DNA of 64,000 nucleotides. Source: Papilionanthe hookeriana x Papilionanthe teres (lineage: Eukaryota > Streptophyta > Magnoliopsida > Asparagales > Orchidaceae). A program made the translations under genes and the position numbers. Location: assembly GCA_022702705.1 (NCBI GenBank), contig CM040428.1, forward strand, positions 110,378,022 to 110,442,021, in the 5' to 3' direction. The notes under the pieces were generated by a model. It made no database searches. It was not told where the DNA came from and worked only from the letters and a program-made list of their open reading frames with translations. Shown here piece by piece: positions 34,475-45,982 of the stretch (within the stretch, counting starts at the first letter, position 1; each line of letters opens with the position of its first letter).

Positions 34475-35894
34475 GGATGGAGCCGTGATTGAAATAGACT
34501 CTGATTTCACACCAGCTGGGCTACAGTATGAAGAAAATGATTGGACCCTGATTGATTCAGAAGAATTTCATAGCCAGACAGTGATAAAATTGGGTGGTCT
34601 AAGTCAACAGTCCACCAGCAAGAAAAGAAAAGCAAACGCCGCTCGTACAACTGGGGAAGACAAGAAAGTTAAGTCAGTGGTTGCTACAGCAGAGGGCAGG
34701 CTTGTCAGTGCCATGCCCACAGAAATTCAAGAAGTAAGGAGAGCTACTCTCACTCCCACTCAGCGAAGAAACAAGAATCACCGCATACGCAAGATGCTGA
34801 CCAAGCTTGCAGCGGATCAACAAGAAGAGACAGTTGCTACCGTCAGTGCAAGTACTTCGAAGAAATCAGTTCAACAGAAGCCAGGAAAGAGGAAGTCAAC
34901 TCCAAAAACAACAGAAAAGATGAGAGAAATTTCAAGAAGAATAGAAATATAATCAGCGCCTCGACGACAAGCAGATGTACCAGTACTGGAGAGTCTTGTT
35001 GCAAAAGCAACCCCAGAGGTTGTCCCGACAGAGACGATCCCTGAGGAGCCAAGACATGCGGGAGAACATGCTAGGGTTGAGCCATACATTTCCCAGTACG
35101 TCACCATGCCTCGCCGATTGCAGATAATTCCAGAATACGAGCTGGAGAGACTGCAACAAGTTGAAAAGAAAACCTTCGAATACTTCGAAAGAATCCAAGG
35201 CAAGAGGATTAATATCTTGGAAGGCCTTGAGCTGCATACAGATGTGTTCTCAGATTATGAACAAGCGACAGAATTGTAGACTGCATCGTTGAACTTCAGA
35301 AAATGGGTTGAGCTGGCCGCCTAAGGTAAAAGATCTATTCAGAACCCCGAAGATGGATGCCAGGATAAGGAAGAGTTACGATCCAATGTGGGTGTTGCTA
35401 CAACTTCGCGGTGGACATAAAAAGAAAATCCACCAGGGATACTCCGTCGCAGTGAGGTGGATCCAATGCCAATAATTATTAAGAGAATGGTAAAAAGGAT
35501 GGTGACATGGAGGGTATTGCGCGCGGACTGCATACCCAACAGCTGCATCATTAATATCTACAAGGAGGGAGACTGCATACCTCCACACATAGACCATCAT
35601 GACTTCGTCAGACATTTCTGCACAGTGTCTTTTGTCAACCAGTGCAATATCATGTTCGGAGCTGAACTCCAGATTGCAGGCCCCGGAGAATTCCAAGTGC
35701 CAGTGGAGATAGCACTACCGGTAGGTTCCGTCTTGGTGTTAAAAGGAAATGGAGCGGATGTAGCAAAACATTGCATTCCAGGAGTGTCTATTGAGCGGAT
35801 CTCCGTCACTTTCAGGAGGATGGATGACAGAAAAATGCCTTTCCACTTTCAACCAGATCCAGAGTTAGAGAGCCTTTGGCCCTACGAGCTGTGA
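34475..35894 (+). pseudogene. Third ORF of element B: AlkB-type Fe(II)/2-oxoglutarate dioxygenase, ALKBH9/10-like
   Basis: AlkB-family enzymes remove methyl groups from nucleic acid bases; plant ALKBH9 and ALKBH10 act on m6A in RNA. From 35,430 to 35,894 the frame contains NPPGILRR, CIINIYKEGDCIPPHIDHHD, FCTVSF, LPVGSVLVLKGNGADVAKHC and RISVTFRRM. The Fe ligands are H (codon 35,586), D (35,592) and H (35,769); the 2-oxoglutarate-binding Arg candidates are at 35,796 and 35,814. The start of the domain is readable as EGLELHTDVFS, then in other frames RIVDCIVELQKMG and GRVTIQCGCCYNFAVD. Before it lies a basic, low-complexity N-terminal part (34,485-35,190) with LTPTQRRNKNHRIRKM. Stops at 34,950, 35,277, 35,322 and 35,418 and at least two frameshifts break this copy. 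No introns are seen within the domain. Position between integrase and the 3' LTR, same strand, suggests capture of a host gene by the element. Confidence 0.9.
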
Positions 35895-36794
35895 GCTACA
35901 TGGGAGATAGCACACCTCCAATGCACATCCAAACGGCATTTGCTGCCAAGGGTGGCTTGGAAGGTGATGTTATTGTCCATGTAACTCACTATTCAGACAT
36001 GAATTTCGATAGATGCTTTTGGAAGAAACTTGCTAGAATCTTACACAAACCGTTTTGGATTTATGTGGATTGTATGAGATGTTGAATTTTCAAGGAAAAT
36101 ATCATTATGTTTTGGATCGAGCTATATGATGTATTTTCAACAAATTGAAATGGAAACGACCATGTCATGTTTTACCTTCACCTCTTTTTATGCAAATTGA
36201 CTGGGAAACGCCATTAAGTTAAATGAACTTCGAATAAAGAACGAAGGAAAAATATAAAATAAATAAGAACTCTTTTTAAGAATTCGAATATCAAAATAAA
36301 CTCCAAATTAAAAAGAACTCTAAAAAAACAACAAAAATGAAATTGAATCACCAAAACAAACGAAACGAGCCTAAATCTCAAATTGAATTTCGATTTGAAT
36401 TCATCAATTCAAATCTTTCAATTCTTCTTTCGACTGAAATCCATTTTAAGCTCCTCTAAATCATCTTTTGAGTTGATTCTTCCCCACATAAGACTTTAAC
36501 TTTGGTTTCAAACTTCAAAACGCCGAATCTGATATTCCCAGCCTCAGGCTGTTTTCAAATCTCTTCCGATTCTCCATGATCTCTTCCCTCTTTTGAGAAG
36601 GTGGACTGAGTCTACTGACACAGAACCACGAAATTTTGGATTTGGTTCTGATGGCATGGATTCATATCCTTCGCCAAACAATCAAAATTGGACCAACTCT
36701 TGTGGGATGTGAAATACTTTCATGTCTCATTCCAATCTTCCACTAAACTGAAATTTCCACAAAACCTTCCAAACCAAATCAAATACAAACTTTT
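35895..36794 (+). other. Element B 3' untranslated region before the satellite
   Basis: There is no convincing gene. A 69-codon frame at 35,876-36,085 overlaps the end of the dioxygenase frame and resembles nothing known; it may be the former 3' UTR of the captured gene. The rest is AT-rich with dispersed GAATTC/AAATCTCAAATT words. Confidence 0.6.
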
Positions 36795-38660
36795 GGGATT
36801 GGTACCTAAATTCCAATTTCCATCCTTTCGTGAGATTGATACCAAATTTCAATTCTCTCTTTTGAGACTGGTACCAAATTCCAGTTCTCTCCTTTCGAGG
36901 TCGGCACCAAATTCTGATTCTCTTTCTGAGATTGATACTAAATTTTAATTCTCTCTTTCGAGACTGGTACCAAATTCAAGTTCTCTCATTTTGAGGTTGG
37001 TACCAAATTCCAATTCTCTTTCCGAGGTTGATACTAAATTTCAATTCTCTTTTTCGAGACTGGTACCAAATTTCAGTTCTCTCCTTTCGAGGTCGGTACC
37101 AAATTCCGATTCACTTTCTGAGGTTAATACTAAATTTCAATTCTCTCTTTCGAGACTGGCACCAAATTCCAGTTCTCTCCTTTCGAAGTCGGTACCAAAT
37201 TCCGACTCTTTCTGAGATTGATACCAAATTTCAATTCTCTCTTTCGAGACTGGTACCAAATTCCAGTTCTCTCCTTCCGAGGTCGGTACCAAATTCTGAC
37301 TCTCTTTCCAAGATTTATACCAAATTTCAATTCTCTCTTTCGAGACTGGTTCCCAATTCCAATTCTCTGCCTTCGAGGTTGGTACCAAATTCTGACTCTC
37401 TTTCCGCGATTGATACCAAATTTCAATTCTCTCTTTCGAGACTGGTACCAAATTCCAGTTCTCTCCTTTCAAGGTCGGTACCAAATTCCGACTTTCTTTC
37501 CGAGATTGATACTAAATTTCAATTCTTTCTTTCGAGACTGGTACCAAATTCCAGTTCTCTCCTTTCGAGGTCAGTACCAAATTCTGAATCTCTTTCCAAG
37601 ATTGATACTAAATTTCAATTCTCTCTTTCAAGACTGGTACCAAATTCCAGTTCTCTCCTTTCGAGGTCGGTACCAAATTTTGACTCTCATTCCGAGATTG
37701 ATACTATATTTCAATGCTCTCTTTCGAGACTGGTACCAAATTCCAGTTCTCTCCTTTCGAGGTGGGTACCAAATTCCGATTTTTTTTCTAGATTGATACT
37801 AAATTTCAATTCTCTCTTTCGAGATTGGTACCAAATTCCAATTCTCTCCTTTTGAAATCAGTACCAAATTCCGACTCTCCTTTCGAGAATGATACCAAAT
37901 TTCAATTCTCTCTTTCGAGACTGGTACCAAATTCCAATTCTCTCCTTTCGAGGTCTGTACCAAATTCCGACTCTCTTTCTGAGATTGATACCAAATTTCA
38001 ATTCTCTCTTTCGAGACTGGTACCAAATTCCAGTTCTCTCCCTTCGAGGTCGGTACCAAATTCCCACTCTCTTTTCGAGATTGATTCCAAATTTCAATTC
38101 TCTCTTTCGAGACTAGTACTAAATTCCAGTTTTGTCCTTTCGAGGTCGGTACCAAATTTCGACTCTCTTTTCGAGATTGATACTAAATTTCAATTTTCTC
38201 TTTCGAGACTGGTACCAAATTCAAGTTCTCTTCCTTCGAGGTCGGCACCAAATTCCGACTCTCTTTTCGAGATTGATAATAAATTTCAATTCTCTCTTTT
38301 GAGACTGGTACCAAATTCCAGTTCTCTCTTTTCGAGGTCGGTACCAAATTCCAACTCTCTTTCCGAGATTGATACTATATTTCAATTCTCCCTTTCGAGA
38401 CTGGTACCAAATTGTAGTTCTCTCCTTTTGAGGTCGGTACCAAATTTCGACTCTCTTTCTGAGATCAGTACCTAAATTCTGATTCTCATCCTTTTCGAGA
38501 TCAGTACCTAAGTTTTGATTCTCATCCTTTTCGAGCTCAGTACCAAAATTCTGATTCTCATCCTAAATTCTGATCTTCTCCTCAAGGTTGGTACCTAAAT
38601 TCTAGTTCTCTTTGCAATCTCGAGGTTGGAACCTGGGTTCCAATTCTCATTTCAAATCCA
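36795..38660. repeat. Satellite-like array: 96-bp unit made of three 31-33 bp sub-repeats
   Basis: About 17-19 units, each with three variants of one sub-repeat: GAGACTGGTACCAAATTCCA, GAGGTCGGTACCAAATTCCG and GAGATTGATACCAAATTTCA, each followed by a TTCTCTC/CTCTTTC tract. Most sub-repeats have GGTACC. As 96 is a multiple of 3, long frames stay open on both strands (for example 37,028-37,855 plus), but these are by-products. The last units (38,460-38,660) are diverged. Tandem repeats in the 3' UTR are known for Tat/Ogre-like elements and can seed genomic satellites. Confidence 0.95.
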
Positions 38661-39022
38661 AAATCTCTGCGAAATTCACCTTGAAATCTAAATCTCAAAT
38701 TAAATTTAAGACAAAATTCCAATTAAGTCAAATTGCAACCAAAATAAAAACTTGATTTGAAAATTCGAACTCAAAATTGAAACCTGAAACAAAGATGAAA
38801 TGAATCTAAAATTCGTTTTCTCTTTAAGTCTTGTGATTTGAAATTCAACTCCTTCCTCCCCAGCGAGAGTTCTGGAATCTCCAGTCTTGTAGATTTACCT
38901 GATACTCCCCAGCGGAAATCTTCTACACTTTGTTCTAAGCGTGGCACTTAGATGTCTGCGTTAGTTTTGTTGATCTCTTCGTTCAACACCAATACGCGCG
39001 GTGTGCTTGGTTAGCACACCAC
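38661..39022 (+). other. Element B 3' UTR after the satellite
   Basis: AT-rich noncoding sequence. Near 38,857-38,925 it has CTCCCCAGCG(A/G) twice, and the last 60 bases contain TGGTTAGCACACC just before the PPT. No gene is seen. Confidence 0.6.
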
Positions 39023-39040
39023 ACCTATTGGGGGTCCATT
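39023..39040 (+). promoter_or_regulatory. Element B polypurine tract region
   Basis: CACCTATTGGGGGTCCATT ends directly at the LTR start (TGTTGACC at 39,041). The purine core is short (TTGGGGG), as is common in this lineage. Confidence 0.75.
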
Positions 39041-41128
39041 TGTTGACCTCATTTTTTGTGTGGTCTTTTCTTCTCTCCTTAGTTCTTAGGATCTAGCCAT
39101 AGGTTTTCCCTTTGACTATCCTAGAGGACTAGAAATGGAGCCCACCACCACTTAGAAATTCAAACCACTTCTTGACTCCCTTCAAACCCCACATGTTTGA
39201 TTGTAAACCCCTAAACCACTTGGAGGGTTAAAATCAATATATGGAGGTTTAAAGGATGAGTTTCCTATAAGACTCTATGGCCATAGGACTACCTGGATGG
39301 TCTGGTCTTAGTGAGGGTAAGCATGCACACACCACACTCTCACACACATTCTAAACCCTAATCCCACCAAACCTACCCCAAATTGCCAAAATTGCCCCTA
39401 CAACCTCAAAACTCTCCAAAATTTCCCAAAAATTACCCAAAATTCCCAAAAATCCTAAAAAATATTTTGAAACAATTCTCTCCTCTTAGACCCACCAAAA
39501 TACCCCAATACCCTCCAAATAACCTCCAAATACCCAAAATACCGTTTTTAATCCAAAAATCAAAAAATTCCAAAAATTCCCAGAAAATTCCAGAAAATCC
39601 CAAATATTCCCAATTTCATTTTGTTCAACTACACCAAAAAGCCAATTTTGTCAATTTAACCCACTTTTAAAAAAACCTCCAATTTGACCTATTTTTAACC
39701 TAAGAGAGCCCAATGTCCAACCAAACCACTCCAATTGACCTCAATTTTGATCCAATTCAATCCTAAACTTCAATTTAATATCCCCAAGACCAATTTTGAC
39801 CAAATCCAAACCCAATTTCATCAACATGTGGATCCAATTTCAATTTGAAGCTTAAAGCCCAATTTTGGCCCATGACTTAAACTTAGCCCAAACCAACCCA
39901 ACTCAACTCCAATTAACCCCAAATCTTTTCCTAAACCTTCCTAACATCCCCACAAAAAAAACACTAACATGATTTGCCCCAAATTTGACCCAAACCTAAC
40001 CCAAACAAAAAATTCCCAATTTGGCCTAAATCCATCATGAACCCAAATGAGCCCAAATCCCAAAATCAAAGGCCAACCAAAGTTGAAAACTCTTTGTCAC
40101 ACCCCCATAAACATTTTTCAACATTAATTTTACATAAAACCCAACATTGGCCTAACCTTAACCCAAGTTAGCCCAATTTGATCCACTTTCGCCTCATTAC
40201 CAAAAAGCCTAAATTGAACCCAATTCAACTCAAAATCACCCCAAACTTGTTCCAAATTACTCATGGAACATTCTTAAACCAACCCCAACATTTATTTGAC
40301 ACAACCCCTCACCAATTTTCATCCATCAATTTATTTCAAAACCTAAAAGCCCACTTCTTTAAAACATTTTGAAAGCCCATCCAAAATGATTTCAAAAAGC
40401 CCAAAATTGGCTCTAAAGCCCACATGACAAATTCTTCTCATCATACCCTTAATTGATATCATCCCTAAGTTCTAAATCAATCATCAAATAAATCCAAATC
40501 AAGCCTCATGCCAATTTCCCCTAAACTCATCAAAAATCCCAAGATCCATTTCCATGTAAGTGAGCCAAGCCACTCCTAAACCAAATGGAGCCATTGAGCC
40601 ATGCACAAGCCACATGAGAGCCATGGAAGCTACTTTACACATCACCAAGCCATTAATGGTAAGAGAGGGGAGCTCTTTCCTAACCTATGATTAAACATTT
40701 TAACCTTACCCATGCTTCACCTAAACCCAAAATTAATCTAAATAAGCTTGGATGGAGACTTCTCCACTCAAAACCAGCTGACTCACCTGACTCCCCACGG
40801 CACCCAAAGTCCCTTGGTGGGTGCACCTAGCCCAAAAGCATGGTTTGACCAAACCAAACCCAAAATGAGCCTTACCCTATTCCACTTTAATCAACTCCTT
40901 TACACATGGCCAAAGCAAATTGAGTTCACCAAACCCCAGCCCTGACCTCACTGGTCAAGATGGTGACCAATGCCTGGCCGGCCAGCCACCACAGCCACCG
41001 GAAAACACCATGGCCGAGAGCTCCATGTGAGCCAAACTTTCAAATACTTCCTTGCTGAGTTTCCTCAACCCAATTGGACTCCACATCTGTTCTTCCCTTG
41101 TCCTTAGCAGCTGATCCCAAGCCACCTC

Positions 41129-41136
41129 TATTTATA
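41129..41136 (+). promoter_or_regulatory. Probable TATA box of element B LTR
   Basis: TATTTATA followed by CACCACCACCTCTCGGCC; the same arrangement is found in inverted orientation at 23,459-23,466 in element A. Confidence 0.6.
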
Positions 41137-44100
41137 CACCACCACCTCTCGGCCAAAAGAGGTGCTGAGCAAAACCTTACCAAAACTCTGCCAAAATCAC
41201 TCCAAACCCTTCTCCAAACACAAAGCACTTGATCCCCACTGAAATCCAACCCTAAATCCCCTCTGTAAGCTCAATTTCTCAGCTCAAAATCCACCCAAAA
41301 AATAGGACACTTCACCACAGTGAGCCAATCCTCAAATTGATTGACCCTACGCCTTCACCAGACTAAGAGAAGAAGTTCCCCAACAAAAGCCCCATCTCGA
41401 GGCCAGCCATTTCTTCTATCGACCAAGCTTTGAAATCGGGCTTGGTGGAAGTCTGGTCTAGACAATTCACTAGGGCCAGAGGCTTCATCCCTAGGCTCCT
41501 CCAGCTCCAACGAACGTGCCAAGCTCCTCTGATTGAAGCTTAACTTCTCAGAGCCAAGGTATGGAACTCCTCCTTCCCGAGAGCTTCTTTCGATTCTCCA
41601 TTTTGTTTGAGTCGAATTCAATGCATGTTAGCCATGTAGATTTGTAGCTCTCATTTAGACGAACACATAGGATCAAATTTCATGTAAATTGGTTAAGAAA
41701 TGAGGGAGATATTAGGGTTTTAGTGTGGACGGCTCTCGGCACACACCAATCGTAGACGATGACCAGGAACCATCGGATCGTGCGTGTATCGAATGGGCGA
41801 TCTAGATCGAGCCGGACGAGGAGATGGAGCGAGACCTTGTGAAGCATGGCTACTGACCCAGGTGGCGGCATCGAATAGGAAGGCGCTGCGTGGGGCTTTA
41901 GAGCTGCCGAGGTTGACGCGGCGCTGACTAGTTTAAATAGAAAAATAGGGTATTTAGGAATTACTTAAATACCCAGAATTTCAAAAAATCCATATCTTTG
42001 TGTAGAAAAATTACAAAAATAAAATAAAAATACCCTCTTGCTCAGTGAATAGAGGAGAACAATGTAGAAAAAGAATTAAGTCATTTTGATGAGTATTTTA
42101 TATTTAATTAATTATTTACTGATTTTAGTGTTTTAATTCTCCATGCATGCATACAATTCACCATGGCATGAGACCATAGCGCTTTTGTAGCCTCTGTTCT
42201 TGGGAACATTCCCTGAATTTTCCAAGGCCAGAGACCATCTCTGTGGCAAGATATTGATTTTTCAAATTTATGTGTCTGGTTTGCCATTTTAATTCCAGTA
42301 AGTAGCATGTTGCTTAAAAAATTCTAGAAAAATTTAGGGGAGGTATTTTATGACCAGAGGACCCTAGGAAAATTTTGGTTTGGTTTAATTCATTAAGAAT
42401 AACCTTAATTAGTCTAAACACCCAAAACTGAATTTTAATTAATTAGGACTAACCACACATCAAAATTACTTGAAAATAATTCTCCACTGTCACTTAGGAT
42501 GCAGAAAACCTCACATATAAATTTGAAGTCAATTGGAAATGATTTAACCCATTAAATGAATTAATTAAGTGACATAGCTATTTTAAAAATTAAAAAATTC
42601 ATAAAACCCAAAATATATTTCAAAAATTCACCAAATTCGTTTTGAGTACTCTCTGATATCAGAGGAGTCTAAGAAAATTAAAATTTGAAATTTTCAAAAT
42701 TTAAAATTTTTCACCATATTTTTAATATTTTAATAAATAAAAAATAATAAAAAACACAAAAATATTAAAAATCACAAAAATGTCACATTTGGTCTCCAAT
42801 CACTTAGGAACCATTCCAATAATTTTCTTAAGTCTCTAGGTTAAGATATTGGATTTTAAAGACTTAAGGCAATTTTTAATATTAAAAAAATGAATTTCCC
42901 CACATTTTCACTAAATTAATTCTAATAAATAAAAAAAAGTCAGAAAAATATAAAATTTGTTTCTCTGAACTCTTTGAGGTCAGAAGGACTTAAGAAAAAT
43001 ATAAAATCCATTTTTCAACTTTAATTTTATTTTATAATTAATTAACACTCCAAAACTCAAAATAATTATATTAAAAAAAATATAATACAAAAAATCCCCA
43101 AAATTGGTCCAAGTGGTCCTCTAGTCAATAAGAATATACCATAATTTTCCTAAAGATATAAACCTCACCTTGGTCATGTTGTTGAATTTTCATTGAAACC
43201 CGTCATTTTCTCACAAAAATAAATATATAAATTAAATTAAATTCAGAAAAATCACATTTTCTCCTCTAATGTCTTAGTTGACATATGAGTGAAGTGACAT
43301 AAAAAATTTGAGTTCATTTGACTTAATTTGATGAGTTATGAAATAAATAAGCCTAAAGGGGCATAAAGGTAATTAAAGACTTTAACCCTAATTAATATTT
43401 AGGTCTAATCAAAAAGGGAGGGTAAAATATCTGATCTTAATTTTTTCCATTGGATGATTGAAACTTAAGTAATTAAGAGGTAGAAACCCATTAATCATCT
43501 TGAAAATATTTAAAGTAAACCTTAATTAATTAAATAATTAAGATTTTGGAAGAATAATCAAAATTTGGATTATTAAAGTTGGGGATGTGACTTAGGAAGA
43601 TACCAATTCTTTAATTTAAGATCCCTAAATAAATTACTTCGATAATATTTAACTCTTAATTAAACTGAAGATGATAATTGGAATTAATAATTTAGTAATT
43701 AAAAAGAAAATAACCCTTAATTAAGTTAAACTTTAAAATATTAAGTGATTTAATAACTTAATTAAATTAAATTGAGAACATTAAAATTAATTTATCATTT
43801 GAAAACAAACCTTAAACAAATTTAAAACATTAAAACTAATTTTAAATATTAAGATCATTAAAATATAAAGATTTAATAGAATTAAACCAACTTGAACACT
43901 ATTCCAAACTTAAAATTATTAATTAAAATTTTATTACTAAACCAAATCACTTCAAAATCATCAATTTCAATTTCCTAAATTAAGAATTGTTAAAAATCTT
44001 TAACAAATTAATTTTCCCCTAAAGGTTTTCATTATCATAACTTTTAAATGAAGTATTGAGTGAAATGTCATTTCACTCATAGGATAATCAAATGTCCAAT

Positions 44101-45888
44101 TTCACAGAGCAAGAGACAAAACTCAACTAAACTTTGAGATGATTAATTCACTAGTACAATAAAATTCATTTGGACTCAAAATAATCTCAAAAGTATTTAA
44201 AAGATGTTTAGGACTCGTCCTAAGCACTTTCTCAATATGATGAGATGTTTAGAAGAACAACTGAACTTAATTTTTCTTTGATGAAGAAAATCATCCTTAA
44301 CAAAACCCAAGAACCTAGACGTCATAGGAATTGACTAGCTATAGGATTAGGATTTTGGTAGACAACCAGAACCTTCCCTTAGCTTTACCTAGGTGTTTCT
44401 TGCAAATATATAAATGCTCTAACATTTGTTTTATGTGTAGCTTTAAATGACGAGAAGACCCTCCAGGTACGCTTTTATTTTATTGCAATTTACTTACCTG
44501 TACTGCACTTTACTTTTCTTGCATGTTAAACAAGAATGTCCCCCTACATGAAAACTAAAACCTTTAGGGTAGCCATAAAATTGAAAAGCAAAAATAAATT
44601 AAAAGTCACAACAAGATAAAATTCATCGCCACAACATTTCAAAATATAAAACAACTCAAAATTTAATCACATACAAAACAACAAAACTACAACTACAACT
44701 ATATTAAAACGTCTCGTTGGATGATCGGGAATACCTCATATGATGTAACCCACATGTTGCTAATGGGATTTCCCATGGTCTAAATGAAAGTGTGGAACTC
44801 ATTCAGTTGAGTTTAGCAAATTCATTTGGGCTAAGTGAATTCGATGAAAATAACGGTGTCGGAATGACGGAACCGTGGGATCTTAATCAGTTCTGTTTAA
44901 TCAACTTTAAGATGTGTTTTAATTAAAACATTAAAAATATTTGGACTTTAAGATTACTCTAAACCAAAACACTTTTCTCATCTCCTGATTACCACCTTCT
45001 AAAACCAAACCTCTGCAATGACAAGGAGCTTGGAGCATAGTGGGCAGCACAGCCATCGTCGTCAGTAAAACTGGAATCTACATCAACAAAACCTTTCTTA
45101 GTTTTAAATAACAAGACATAGGATTTCGAGGTAGTTTGCCTAGTGCAACATAAATCCTCAACTTTTCGTTAGACATTTGTATAATCATGTTATGCAAATT
45201 AAGTCCTAACCGATTTTAGGATTATGAGGTAGTCGTCCGGTACGACATAAGCCCTCACATCTTTGAGGCTATTGTATGATCATATCGTACAAGTATAAGT
45301 CCTAATTAATTAAAATGGGCAAGATTGAAACATTAAATAATATTCTGAAATTCAAACCAAACAATAGGATAATTTGGGAAGTTTCCATGATTCTTCTTAG
45401 ATCCTCAACTTCTCCTACTTCTCTTCCTTTGGACTACTGAAAATAATTGTTCCAAATTTGATCCATTTCCTATTAAAATCTCCAAATTCAATCCTTTGAA
45501 AACCTTAAACTCTTGAGAGGAAAACCACTGATCATTATCGAGAGTTTTCTTAAGTGATTCTCGTCATTTAAGATGTAATTAACTATAGAGGCTTGCCCTT
45601 ATAGGGAACTTTAAGAACCCAGGTAATATAAACCCTGTTTAATTCTTTTATATTAAACAGGGGAACTTGTCAGCTTATAAAATTGGTTCGCAGACCAAAC
45701 GGATGTCACAAATCTTCTAGTTTGTTTAATTGAGCCCCAAGCAGTGTGTCTATTCTTCGGGATAGATACACGGTTTATGATGCGGTGCTCGTTTATATAA
45801 ACTATTTTGGATGTGAGATCGGTTTGATTTCATATCTTATGATTTTTCAAACTTAAAGTTACTTTCAAAATTAAATGCTTCTTTCTAA

Positions 45889-45891
<3 letters not shown>

Positions 45892-45979
<88 letters not shown>
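45892..45979. repeat. (TA)n microsatellite, about 88 bp
   Basis: An uninterrupted TA dinucleotide run near the end of the element B LTR. The matching point in the element A LTR (about 18,580-18,590) has only about four TA units, so the run expanded in B. Confidence 0.98.

Positions 45980-45982
<3 letters not shown>

Noticed and set aside
35876..36085. 69-codon frame after the AlkB ORF as a separate gene
   Set aside because: It overlaps the end of the AlkB frame, has no known motif, and is more simply a chance frame in 3' untranslated sequence.
36991..38475. Long open frames on both strands (up to 275 codons) with repeated VPNSSSLLSRS- or NLVPVSKE-type peptides
   Set aside because: They are by-products of a 96-bp tandem repeat whose unit is a multiple of three; several frames on both strands are open at once, and there is no start context or family match.
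36795..38660. Possible CRISPR-like array because of regular spacing
   Set aside because: The supposed spacers are themselves variants of the same repeat, there are no cas genes, and the surroundings are a plant retrotransposon.
39383..40945. Pro/Asn/Lys-rich frames in the element B LTR
   Set aside because: Low-complexity translation of C/A-skewed DNA; the mirrored region of element A does not keep them.
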